Positions 12,369-24,336 of a DNA stretch of 64,000 nucleotides are shown here, piece by piece; position 1 is the first letter of the stretch; the number at the start of each line of letters is the position of its first letter. Under the pieces are notes generated by a model, which had not been told where the DNA came from, made no database searches, and saw nothing but the letters and a program-made list of their open reading frames with translations. A program made the position numbers and the translations under genes. Source of the stretch: Calendula officinalis (lineage: Eukaryota > Streptophyta > Magnoliopsida > Asterales > Asteraceae); the NCBI GenBank assembly GCA_963853835.1, contig OY970824.1:78254372-78318371 (forward strand), read 5' to 3'.

Positions 12369-15036
12369 GGTGTATGTCCCACTACATTTTACTAAATAAA
12401 CTAAAATTTTATAATAAATCACTTATTATTTTAAAATTTACAAAATAAAAATTATATCACCTAAAATTAAGTAAGGATAAGTTTTCAAGAGCGACGCATG
12501 GCCCTTAAGGCCTCTCCCAACCCTACACATCACTAACCCATCACTAAACCCATCACTAGCGCCACGTCATCGCATCCTTACTGACACGCTACTGACACGG
12601 CCGTGCCAACCCTACACATCACTAACCCATCACTAAACTCATCCTTTCCACATCATCATTTCCACATCATCATTTTAATTAATAAAACAACACATTACTT
12701 TAAATAAAAACCATTACATTAATAATAAAAACATTACATTAAATTAAAAAAAGACATTAAAATTAAAAAAAAAAACATTAAACTTAAAAAAAACATTAAA
12801 ACATAAAAAAAAATATTAGACATACAAAAAAAAATTAGACATAAAAAAAACATTAAACTTAAAAAAAAAAAGAAACTACTCGTCGTCCTCGTCGTCGTCT
12901 TCTCCCTCATCGGATGAGTCCGGATCGGCGTATTTGTCCAATAAACTCCGGCGATATTTTAAAACCGCTTTTCGCTCTCTTCGGCTCAAATTATCGGGAA
13001 CCGAACAATGAAGGACTCTGAAAGCATCCGATATCTTTTTCTCCACAGTCGCTTCTTTGATAGTCTTCAAAGTGTCGGCTTGCAGTATGGCGTTCTCACA
13101 TATACGGTCACGAGTTTCATCACTTGAATACCGTGACGAAGTCGCATCCGAGTAACTTGCCGTATGTAACGCCCTGAAATTCTAATAATTAAACAATATT
13201 GTTTTAATCACATTTTATTTTATTTATAATTAATTTTATATTAATTGGACGTTTAAATTAATATGTTTCATTCATATTATTTTGACGACCTGTAAATAGA
13301 TGGTTTATTTTTATTAGACATCAGTTATATTAAACATAACATGTTAACTAATTAAGTAATTATTATTTACTTTTATTAAATATTAGTTCTTTTGGTACAT
13401 AAATAGTTAGTCGTCTCGTAAATTTTAGATGACATTTAGTTAGACCGTTCGCTTTTAGACGTTATTTAGTCGCGTGGGCGCTTCGAGTTTTAACCCGCTT
13501 CAACTATCGTTAAATGGGTTGTGCCTTATTGAGTCGGGCCGTTGAGCTTTTGATTCCGGGCTTTTCAAGTTGTGGGCTTATTAAACTTCCTTATACACTA
13601 AACCTAACTATTCCCTAATTCCCCTACATCACTCCCCGTCTCTTGGCTGTGTTGGAATTGTCGGCGCAAAAGAAATCTATTTGCAAGTTTTGGTTTGGCG
13701 GTGAGGATTAATGTTTATGTCAGTCAAGTTTGAAGCAATCAAGAAATATGATGGCAAATTAATTCGGTGGTGGTATTGATTTCTTAATCTTTTCTTTCTT
13801 GTATTTCATTCGGTGGTGGCTGTGGAGAATTGACGTCACCCATTTTCTTTTGTGACAAATTCTTCTCATTTTGTGATATGTAGCCGTCGACCCTAATTGG
13901 TGGTGTTTTCTTTTTGATTCCTGGAGTACAATGTCAAAGATAACAAATATTTTAGTCGGATCAGTGGTGTTTAGAGAAATGGCAGCCAAGAATTTAGTCG
14001 CAGTTTGAGTGGTGACTTGATTAGGATTTTCGGGTGTTCGTGTCTCTTGTAAATCATTCGTAGGGGTATAATTTCTGTCTCTTTTTACCGTATTGGTGTT
14101 ATATTTTTGTTGTGATAATTGTATCGTTTAAATCCATTCTTTTTCGTATAAGGGTGGTAGTTTATTAGCTCGGGTTTTACGATAACGGGCCGGGCTTGCT
14201 ATAACGGGTTTTACAAGTTCATCACTTTTCTGGCAGAATTTGTTTTCTGTTCTCAGCTGTTTTTTTACCTACTTAAAATAACCTTTTGAGTTTTTGGCCC
14301 GTGCTGGCCACTTGTTTTCTGAGTTAGCTTTTCAATGCCGCAACCCTCTCGTCAATCCGACTTACGGTTTAAAAGTTATAGCTAATTTAGTATGCTGCTG
14401 TTAGGAAAATGACCTGTGCGGCATGCCTGTCTTGCAACACTGTTTTGAGACACTTAGAGTCTGTTTTAGCCAGTGACCGTCTCACAGAGATATGTTGTTC
14501 TGGTTGTCTACTTTTCATGGTAAAAATATGGGATAAATCTACTGCACAGTTTAAGAGTTATAGCAGTTTCCGTGAGACCGACGGGTGCTGCCAGTTTTCT
14601 AAATTGAGTCCTTAGAACGGATTGTAATTCGGGTTTCATTTTTATGCTTTTAGGATCATCTAGGAATAACCGAGCAGCGCTTTAGAGTATTGAGGATCCT
14701 TTGGAGCTTACGTTTATCGAGGTGAGTATTCTCACCGTGTATTCAGTTTTAACGTTATACATGCATGACTTACGTGTTATATTACTTGCACTATAATTGT
14801 TATCTGAGTTTGATCTGTTATCCGAGTTTGACCTGTTATCTGAGTATCTGAGCATCTGTTTATTTATTCATGATCTGAGACATTGTGCCTGGGTAACTGA
14901 GCTCGGCACAGGGTCATTCTGTGTTACTACTTGCTAGGGCAATCTGAGATAATTATGTTAAAGAGATAATAAAACATAATAACACACATCTGAGTTTTGG
15001 CTATATGCCTATCTTGGGATCACCTCCCGTCTGAGT

Positions 15037-15260
15037 TTTTTGGGATTATTCCCGTCTGAGTTTATATCTGACTTGATACCGAAGAGCACTGGTGTCAGAC
15101 GTTTTGACTTGGCACCGAAGAGTACTGGTGCCAGGCCTTGTTTTTGGGATTATTCCCGTCTGAGTTTATATCTGACTTGACACCGAAGAGCACTGGTGTC
15201 AGACGTTTTGACTTGGCACCGAAGAGTACTGGTGCCAGGCCTTGTTTTTGGGATCATTCC
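15037..15260 (+). repeat. 104-bp tandem duplication containing four stem-loops
   Basis: Two copies of a 104-bp unit starting at GGGATTATTCCCGTCTGAG (15042 and 15146), with a third partial start at 15250. Each unit has two hairpins with a 7-bp stem and a 10-nt loop: TGAYACC...GGTGTCA (15074-15097, 15178-15201) and TGGCACC...GGTGCCA (15110-15133, 15214-15237). The same array is in the 3' LTR (about 30620-30843). It lies 100-300 bp upstream of the TATA box, so it is probably outside the RNA's 5' end but inside its 3' end. Confidence 0.85.
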
Positions 15261-15340
15261 CGTCTGAGTTTTGGCTTACGCCTATCTGAGGTGTGAGGAG
15301 GGGCGAGGTTGATCTCTCGTCCCAAATCACACAAGCGCGC

Positions 15341-15350
15341 TATATAAATT
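15341..15350 (+). promoter_or_regulatory. TATA box of element A 5' LTR
   Basis: TATATAAATT directly after GCGCGC. The same sequence is kept in all four LTRs of A and B (also 30924-30933, and on the minus strand at 24748-24757). It implies a U3 of about 2.2 kb and R+U5 of about 360 bp. Confidence 0.6.
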
Positions 15351-15735
15351 AAAATCTGAGTAATAAAATCTGAGTAATTAATCGAGAAGATTCTGAGTAG
15401 GAGTACACCGATGTGCCCTCATGTATTGTATGTTATAATTGTTTACATTTTGAGACTATTCACTCAGCTTCCCAGCTGACCCAAACTTTCCCCCACATTG
15501 TTTCAGGTACCAGTAAAGGAAAGGAGAAGGTGGACGATTGACTGCTGTATCTTATCAATGCTGGGGTGGACAACAATTAATATTTTAAAACACTTTATTT
15601 TATTTTAACTATTTCCGCATTAAATACGTTTTAAATGTTAAATATTTATATCTGAGACTTATTTATGGGACCTTTTGATTATAATTTTATTTTCAAAAAA
15701 TTTAAAAATCTTGTCAATTTTCGGGTGTTACAAGT

Positions 15736-15746
15736 TGGTATCAGAG
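15736..15746 (+). other. Primer binding site for tRNA-iMet (element A)
   Basis: TGGTATCAGAG three bases after the 5' LTR end, complementary to the initiator tRNA-Met 3' end. Confidence 0.9.
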
Positions 15747-15866
15747 AACTGACTTGAGGGATTTGGATTCGCAAGGGGCGAATTCAAACTCAAGTTGAAA
15801 TTTTTTTTTTTTTTTTAGAAAAGAGTAAAACAGTTTCAGAGAGAAGTTTCACATCAAACGTACAGC

Positions 15867-15902
15867 ATGTCACGTCGACCTCTCGCTTCCTACTGCCGGT
15901 AA
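15867..15902 (+). other. Conserved 11-codon mini-ORF after the primer site
   Basis: ATG to TAA encoding MSRRPLASYCR. The identical peptide is at 24162-24197 (minus) in element B, at the same distance from the primer site. The coding bases run into CGGTAATATT, which resembles a splice donor. It may be the first codons of a lost gag, or a leader exon; too short to call a gene. Confidence 0.4.
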
Positions 15903-17126
15903 TATTCTAGTGTATTAATTATTTGAGATTTTGCTATATTCTTAGTGTAGACGAGTAGCGTATTCTGAAAATTTTCAGCTTATTCCCTGAGAGAATTACC
16001 TGTGAATTGTATGGATAAACATATATGTATATAAATATACTAATACAAGATTCTATAATTATGAGTACTATTTAGAGCTTAATTGGAGCATAGTTTTGGT
16101 TTTAATTTATTAGAGTTCTAAATATTTATATATACAAAAGCATACAATGAAGAAATGTGAAATTATAAATTTCAATGGGAAAGTAATAAAAGTTTCAATT
16201 TAGAGAAACACCTTATAGAGTTGAAGTGAGATTTCATAAATTCTGAGACAATTTAACCAAAAGTGTAATAAATGGATATAAACTGAGGATATAAAATCCC
16301 ATAAATTATTTTATGAGAACATGTTATGGGTAAATAAGAAATGAAGAATAATGAATTTGTCACATTGAAAAAATATTAAAATCTTACATTTTGGGAAAGC
16401 ACTTAATAAAAAGAGTTATTGAAATGAGTAAACTGTGAAACGAGGAAATAAAATATATTTATATTATCAACTAATTTAAAGAATATTTTTATGATGGTTT
16501 ATCAAGTGGAGTAAAGTGAAAATACCGTGAACATATTTTTTTTTGTTGTGTTAAAACTTCAGTTGGTTTAATCATGTTTTTAAATGTTAAATTATCATTT
16601 GAGATTTTATTTAGTGAAATTGTTTTCAGTTATTCATCAAATTTATAATTTGTGAAATTTTTAGAATTTCGGGTGTTATAAAATCTTGGGTCAATTAAAA
16701 AGGAAAATGTTTTTATAAAGAGATGAAACACGAGTATTGAGGAAAAATCATGCTAGGAAATAATAAACTGAGATTTATTAAATTGAGATCAAATAAGAAA
16801 ACCCTTAAAGTATGTGATTTAAAAAGCTGAGTATGAAAATTCTTCAAATTTTCTTTATGTGATTAATGAGTTCAATGAAGAATTATTAAATTAACGCAAA
16901 GATATTGAATAAACTATATATGTTTGTTATATTAACTCATCGAGAATTTCCGAGATGAATTAAAAATAAGTTATTCAAGCTAATCTTAAACGGTATTTAT
17001 TAAAAGTGAACTAAAGGGAAACTATCATCATTAATTCGGTGGTGATCTATTTAAAATGAATTAAAAGAGTTTATGAGCTATATTATGTTCTGAGTTTAAC
17101 TGTTGAAAACATAATAAAATATTTTG

Positions 17127-17178
17127 GCTGAGTGCCTTTTGCTGAGTGCCTTTTGCTGAGTGCCTTTTGCTGAGTGCA
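17127..17178 (+). repeat. 14-bp tandem array, about four units
   Basis: Units of GCTGAGTGCCTTTT start at 17127, 17141, 17155 and 17169, the last ending in ATTT. It is a local expansion of the CTGAGT motif that fills this family. Confidence 0.85.
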
Positions 17179-17784
17179 TTTCTGAGTAATGTTTATAAGA
17201 TTTTGAGTACATACAACTGAGTGCGAATTTGTATTTTTTTTTTATATGGAAAATATATTATTATTATTATTATATTTTTTTTTCTCTGAGTATGATTTGC
17301 TGGTGAATTTATGTGTGGGAAGTTGTGAACTTTGGGATTGACCCGTGACCAAACAAAGGTAGGTGTCGAAAGTAATAGAGGGCCCCTATTACCGTACACA
17401 CATGACTTTTGGTTGGTTATGGGGAGATTTTGAGGGGAACGATGGACCAATGCTTGTTATTGTGAAATGAGTATCTGTATCCTAATTGTTTGTATGACTA
17501 CATGCTTGCTTGTTCTATTTTGATAGTGAATATCAGTTCCAAACTCGAGGACGAGTTTTCTCCAAGTGGAGTTGAGTAGGGGTATAAAAGGGAAATTGTC
17601 AAGAAATAATTATCATTAATTATTATTTATAAATATTATGAGCATGATGCTTATGCAGAGATATTTTATTGGTATGAATTTAAAGTGCGAAATCTAGATA
17701 CATATAATTGATCAAATAAATTATAAGAGTAACTATCAAATCAAGCAGTTGAGAATAATTAAATTTATTCTATGGGTAATTATA

Positions 17785-20155
17785 TGTAACACCCTAAAAT
17801 TTACAAGATTTTTAAAATTTTTAAATACAAAATTAAAATCAAAGGTCCCATAAATAAAGCTCCGGTATAAATATTTAACATTTAAAAATGTATTTATTGC
17901 GGAAATAGTTAAAAATAAAATGAAGTGTTTTAAAATATTAATTGCTGTCCACATCAGTAACGAAACGATACAGCGGTCAACCGTCCACCTTCTCCTTTCC
18001 TTTGCTGGTACCTGAAACAATGTGGGGGAAAGTTTGGGTCAGCTGGGGAAGCTGAGTGAATAATTCTCAAAATGCAAACAATCATAACATACAACACATG
18101 AGGGCACATCGGTGTACTCCTACTCAGAATCTACTCGATTAATTACTCAGATTTATTTCTCAGATTTATTTCTTAGATTTTATTACTCAGATTTTAATTT
18201 ATATAGCGCGCTTGTGTGATTTGGGACGAGAGATCAACCTCGCCCCTCCTCACACCTCAGATAGGCATAAGCCAAAAACTCAGACGGGAGTGATCCCAAA
18301 ACTCAGACGGGAATAATCCCAAAACTCAGACGGGAGGTGATCCCAGGCATATAGCCAAAAACTCAGATGTGTGTTATTATGTTTTATTATCTCTTTAACA
18401 TAATTATCTCAGATGCCCTAGCAAGTAGTAGCATAGAATGACCCTGTGCCGAGCTCGGTTACCCAGGCACAATGTCTCAGATTAAAATAAATCAACAGCT
18501 GCTCAGATACTCAGATAGCATGTCAAACTCAGATAACAAATCAAACTCAGATAGCAAATATGGTGCAAGTAAAGTAACACGTAAGTCATGCATGTATAAC
18601 GTTATAACTGAATACACGGTGAGAATACTCACCTCGAACAACCGTAAGCTCCAAAATATCCACGGTAATGAAGAGCGTCTCTAACCGGTCCTAGAAGGTC
18701 CTACAATATACAAGGAAGCTCGGGTTAGGATTAGGCTCCAAGGTTGTTTCAGCAGAAACTAAACAGCACTCAGCACTTTCGCGGGAACGGCTATAACTCT
18801 CAAACCGCTCACTAGATATTAATCAAATTTTTACAGCATATAGTATACATAAGACCCTACAAATCGTCTATATAAAGTTCGGCCCGGTTCTGCCCCGAAG
18901 GGTCCCGAAACAGGCCCGCAACAGGCAGATTCGTGCAGTATTTCAGCACTGCAGCCAGTTACAAAACGGGTCGTATCTCACAAACCGTTAACTCAATTAA
19001 CGAGCGATCGGTGGTCTCGGAAAGGTAAAACAGCGATCTTCAAAAGTCTAGAAGACATGGGGTCCAGATTCCGACCGGAAGCAGGTCGAAAATAGTCGTG
19101 AATATCCCGACAGAAGCTGTCCGAAACACAGATTAACAAACCAATAATAATTCAAAATATGAATCCCGAAAGCGATGAAATAAAGAGGCTAAACCCGAGA
19201 CAAAACAGTTTAGTTACGGTATAATGAATTAAACGAAATATAAGAATCAGAAATAAGGCTTAAGCATATACCCTACGAATAAATGGGAAATACTGAGATT
19301 CATACATGAATTGCGAACGAGAAAACCAACTCATAGAAGACATGCCCTTCGTCCTTTTGGTTGCTGACTCACGCACACACCACAAGAATTAAAAGGATAA
19401 ATTGTTGATGCCTCTAGTGACAATTAAACCCAATGGTCTTCTATCACATGGACGCAATTGTCCACCGACTCAATCAAGATCTTGACTAATTTCTACAAAC
19501 AAATACCACCATCCGTGTCAACAATAACTAAAATATGCCAGTAACAATGCCACCGCCAATTGCCTTACAATTCACCCTCTTCATTATTTCAAATATGGCG
19601 TCTACTCTTTTATGATTTCTTCACCGCCACACAAAAAAATTTGATGAATAAGATATCACCGGGGTATTGATCAAGCAGAACATAGGAGGCGAGAGTTTTA
19701 GGGACGTTTAGGTTTAAGATATAATAACACTTAATTAGTTAAGTCCATGACTCAAAAGCCCGGGCCTTGGCCATTGGCCCGACTCAAACAAATACTACTC
19801 CACTCTTATGGTTAACTAACCGGTCCAAACTTGAGACCAACTATTTAATTACCCTTAATAATATATGAGCGTTTATAAAATAATAAAGTGTCCAATTAAT
19901 AAAACGTCTAAATAATACGAACCGTCTAACAAATTATCGTCTAATACATACGAGATGACTCTTTATTTATCCATATAAATAAAAGTAAGTAATAATTACT
20001 TAATTAATTAACTTGATATGTCTAAATTCAATTAGCATCTAATAGAAACGAACCGACTAACCTCTTTATAATTAATTTAATAATTAATTCCGTATAAATT
20101 AAATATGACACTTAAAATACTATTATTTAATTATTATAAATTTCAGGGCGTTACA
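17785..20155 (-). repeat. 3' LTR of element B
   Basis: Plus-strand ends TGTAACACCC and GGGCGTTACA; adjacent at 20156 is the polypurine tract (minus strand, CAAGTGGAGTTGAGT). It lacks the 104-bp hairpin units of element A and has three short GGGATNANTCCCGTCTGAG units instead (about 18280-18350). Confidence 0.92.
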
Positions 20156-23100
20156 ACTCAACTCCACTTGAAATAGACTTCGTCCCCGAAGTCATTGCTC
20201 GGAAGAAACTCAGGGTAGTAATCTCGCGTCTCAACTCATACTCGCCAACGACACACGTCCTCAAATGAGGAAAGAAAACAAAATGATAAGGTTAAGAATG
20301 AAAAGGAAATTCATCAGGGTGACCTACGACATGCATACTCAAATGGAAAAGAAGAATAAAAACGATAAAGTTATGAATAGGAAGAAACTCTTCATGGTGA
20401 ATTTACTTAATAGGAAATGAACTCCGGATCACGTAAGTGCTCATACAATTATCCGCCTCTAGTGGCGCAAAACGATAAGACTAAAAGAAATAAGTTCAGG
20501 ATGCTCACTATGGATTTCAGTATGCAAAGAAAACGTTGATAATGAGAATAAAATACCCACGATACTCTACTGAAGGCGTCTTCTTGCTCTCGCATTCGGA
20601 TACAGTTGTTGCACTCAGCGATTAACGTCGCGTTGAATCACCGATTCAACTCCACTTGGAAATTTACTATTGATTTGTTGACGATACCAGATGCTCAGCG
20701 TAGAACTAGGTCATCCAAACCATTTGCACGATCACACTCGAATCTCTCATGACGATAACAAGTTTTTATGGAAAAAATTTCTTCCCGCATAGCTCTAGCA
20801 ATTGATCACCATACATTTTAGTTACACGTAAAATCTCATTATTGGCAATTATCCATCACAATGGCTCAGGAAGGTCCTATGCTCTATGGGACATAAGTTT
20901 GCCTAAGGCATAACAAGCAAAGTAGTGGTTTACACCACTATCAATTAATACAAAAATATGCATACAATTCACGAGGAATATACATATCACACATATTCCC
21001 ATATACTCAGGTATGTAACTCAGAAATCTGTCTCAGAAATAAACTCAGAAATATAACTCAGGAGCAAACTTAGAAATCTTAATCTCGGAAGTAAACCCCG
21101 AAATCTAACTCAGTAACAACTCATAAAGTAATAATATTTACAAGTAATAGCATTAGGTATAAATCACATTTTTTACTCATTCTTATTACTACTCGCGTGT
21201 TCCAATTTACCAGCTTATAATACTTTGAATGATATATTCTCTGTCAACCGCGTTATTGGTTCTCAAAATAACTTTTCTTTAACATTATATTTTTATCTTA
21301 CTCTATTTGCATATTACTCATTTTGATAACTCTCCAATTAGCTCAAATTAACAATCTTGCCATTTAATTCCCTTTAATAGGTTCTCATTCTATTACATTT
21401 AATGGTTTTTTTTTTTTTTTTGAATATATTTTAATAGATGTTTTCTCATCCATCTAGTTTAACGATCCTTTAGTAGACCGTTTCACTGATTTTACATAAT
21501 TTAAAATGTCTCTTAATTATTTTGACCATATCTACTCCTCAAATTCATGTTACCCACTAAAAATTAACTTTCATACTCTTATTTTAATGATCTCTCATTA
21601 CTCAATTTACGAATCAAATCATTAATCTACTACCTTCTCATCTTTCAGAAATCTTGTTAATTCAATAAAATTTTATTGTTCAATTTACTTATTGTATTCC
21701 TCGTTTACTTGATTCCACAATTATTCTTAATTCACTAATTTAATAATAATAAAATATATTATTTGATAATTCTAAATATAATATATTACTCAATTCAATA
21801 ATTTCGTTTGCTCATTCCCCTTAACTCCATCCATAACTTACTCGCAAATAAATATTCATTAATAAAAATTTTATAATACCAAAAATACTAAATACAATTT
21901 CCCGATAGTTTACCACTTTTATTATTTTTTTTTTTAACTCATCTTAATAACTCGTTAACTTTACTCGATCAATAAATTTCTTATAAACTCAAAATTACTT
22001 AAAAGTCAATCCAAACGAAATTTTATCATTGAACTCATTTTATTAATTAATCACTAGCTCAATTAACGACCTCATTTTAACTCGTTATCTCATTATTTAT
22101 ATAATTGTAGTACTTACCATTACTCTTTTGCACAATTGCATTTACCCCGATAAATCTTGGTTCATTAATTTCTCCATTAATCCCGATTATCAATTATATA
22201 TACTCGGTACTTACACCATAAAATTAATTCAAATATTCTCAATTTGCTCTATTCGATGGTTACTCTTATAAATTTTCAAATCAATTATATGTATATAGAT
22301 TTCATACTTTTAAAATCCTCATCTAGAAAATCTCTCTGCATAAGCATCATGCTCATAATAATTATAAATAATACATAATGATAATTATTTCTCAGAAATT
22401 TCCCTTTTTACCCCTACTCAACTCCGCTTGGAGAAAACTCGTCCTCGAGTTTGGCTCTAGAAGTCTCTATCATGATAACACAAACAACATACACTCACTC
22501 AAACAATTAATATGTGTAAAAATAAATTCACAATAGCAAGCATTGGTCCATCGTTCACCTTAAAATCTCCTCATAACCAACCAAAAGTTCGGTGTGTACG
22601 ATAATAGGGGCCCTCTATTACTTTCGACACCTACTTCCGTTTGGTCACGAGTAAATCCCAAAGTTTACAACTTCCCACATATAAACCCACCAACAAATCA
22701 CACTCAGAAGAAAGGAATTTTAATCACACTCAGGAGAAAGGAAGTTTATTTTCAATATCTGATAAATACAGATATGCACTCAACAGTGCATACTCAAAAT
22801 CTCATAACCATTACTCAGAAAATCATGCGTACATTTAGTTTCGTACGCGATACTCGGATAACTCAGATTCATAGAAATATTTCCACTTAGTTATTTTCAC
22901 AATACAGATCTCCTTTTTAAACTTTTCATTTGGACATGCCATTTATCATTCCTCATAAATATAACTTATATCCTCTTCACAGTTATATTGAATTTATTGT
23001 AATTTGTGAGCATGTCTATTAATATTTTTTTTTTATCAGAGTTCTCAGTTATTGCGTTCCTCGATTAATTTGATTCAATTTATCGCTCTTTTAACTCGTT

Positions 23101-24336
23101 TTTAAATAAATCATCATCAAATTGATGACGTTAGCTTTCTCTTAATCCTCTTATATAATTACTCTTTAAGATGAGCTTCAATAATATCTGATTAATTTGA
23201 CTCAGCAATTCCTCAATTAATTAGTCTATTAAACTTTTATTTTAAGCTATCAGTGTGAACTCATTAATCTGTCACTTAACTTGTCATCCACATTTAGTTT
23301 TGCACTCGGCAGTTTAACCTACTTACTCGAAATATTTTTCCCATTTTATCTCAATTTAATGATTCTTAATTAAATACTAATTTGCTGACTTTAATATGGA
23401 ATCTGCTTACTATTATATCTCGTGATTCGTTGTATTCACGAAAATTTTAAATTTCTCATTTAGATAACTTCTCTTTTAACCCTGATCAATAATTCTCTTT
23501 TAGATCCTGCTAATAATTCTCGTTAGCTAAATGTAATTATTTCCCATTTTATTGACTTAATAATTCTTTCTTTTACTCAACTTGGTAAATCTTCTTAAAA
23601 ATATTCTCAATCAATTTGATTTACTAATTTCTGATTTACTCGTTTTAATTGACTCAGTCTATTAAGTGTTTTCTCCCATATGAAAGATTTTAATATGCTC
23701 CCAATACGAATATTAAGTACTCCTCTTTAATGTTAATAATTTCCTCATTTCTCCTCACACAGCTTATGGATCTTATATAATAAATTAATATCCCCTTATT
23801 ACACTTTTGGTTCGAATTTCTCAGAATTTATAAAATTTCACCTCAACTCTATTAGGTGTTCCTCTAAATTGAAACTTTTATTATTTTCTCATTAGTATTT
23901 ATAATTTCACATTTCTCTAGCATATATCTTTCATATATATAAATATAGAACTCTAAGAATAAAAATCGAAATTATGCTCAAATTAAGCTCTAAATTATTC
24001 ACAAAATTATGGAATCTCATAATAGTATATCTATATACATATATGTTTAGCCATACAATCACAAGTAATTCTCTCAGGATATAAACCGAAAATTCTCAGA
24101 ATATGCTACTCGTCTATACTCAGAATATAGCAAAATCTCAATTAAATAATACTCTTAAATATTACCGGCAGTAGGAAGCGAGAGGTCGACGTGACATGCT
24201 GTATGTTCGATGTGGAAACTTTTTCTCAGAAAAATATTTGACTCTTTTCTCGTTTGAAAAACTCGATACTCAAACTTGAGTTTGAATTCGCCCCTTGCGA
24301 ACCCAAATCCCTCAAGTCAGAGCTCTGATACCAACT
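20156..24336 (-). other. Element B internal region, non-coding
   Basis: 4.2 kb of AT-rich sequence with frequent ACTCAG/CTCATT motifs and no coding potential on either strand. Recognisable blocks are the polypurine tract at 20158-20169, a second copy of that motif at 20646-20657, a third (one mismatch) at 22418-22429 beside CGTCCTCGAG, and the mini-ORF at 24162-24197. Each has a counterpart in element A. Confidence 0.8.
24323..24333 (-). other. Primer binding site for tRNA-iMet (element B)
   Basis: Minus strand TGGTATCAGAG, three bases inside the 5' LTR, then CTCTGACTTGAGGGATTTGG as in element A. Confidence 0.9.

Larger units (their letters stand above)
13165..15732 (+). repeat. 5' LTR of element A (2568 bp)
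   Basis: Begins TGTAACGCCCTGAAATT and ends TTCGGGTGTTACA. Compared with the 3' LTR it lacks 21 bp near 13957 and has an extra 14-bp AAAATCTGAGTAAT unit near 15352; these two changes account exactly for the 7-bp length difference. CTGAGT motifs are very frequent in the last third. Its short ORFs (for example 14409-14615) show no family and are not called as genes. Confidence 0.92.
15733..17784 (+). other. Element A internal region, first half, non-coding
   Basis: AT-rich DNA with no ORF of interest. It holds the primer site (15736-15746), a conserved 11-codon mini-ORF (15867-15902), an LTR-end-like TTTCGGGTGTTATAAAAT (16669-16686), a 14-bp tandem array (17127-17178) and an internal polypurine-like site after CTCGAGGACGAG (17543-17576). 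Element B is inserted after 17784 with TTATA duplicated. Confidence 0.8.

Noticed and set aside
14409..14615. 68-codon ORF with CAACLSC, repeated at 29992-30198
   Set aside because: Same position in both LTRs of element A, in U3, no family match; not a gene.
15037..15260. CRISPR array
   Set aside because: Direct 104-bp tandem units inside an LTR of a plant retroelement, no spacers and no cas genes; eukaryotic DNA.
18472..18684. 70-codon ORF repeated at 25024-25236
   Set aside because: It is an LTR sequence of element B rich in CTCAGAT repeats read as Ser/Asn; not coding.
17785..20155. Tandem gene duplication explaining the paired 2.4-kb repeats
   Set aside because: TG...CA ends, 5-bp TSD, primer site and polypurine tract show they are LTRs.
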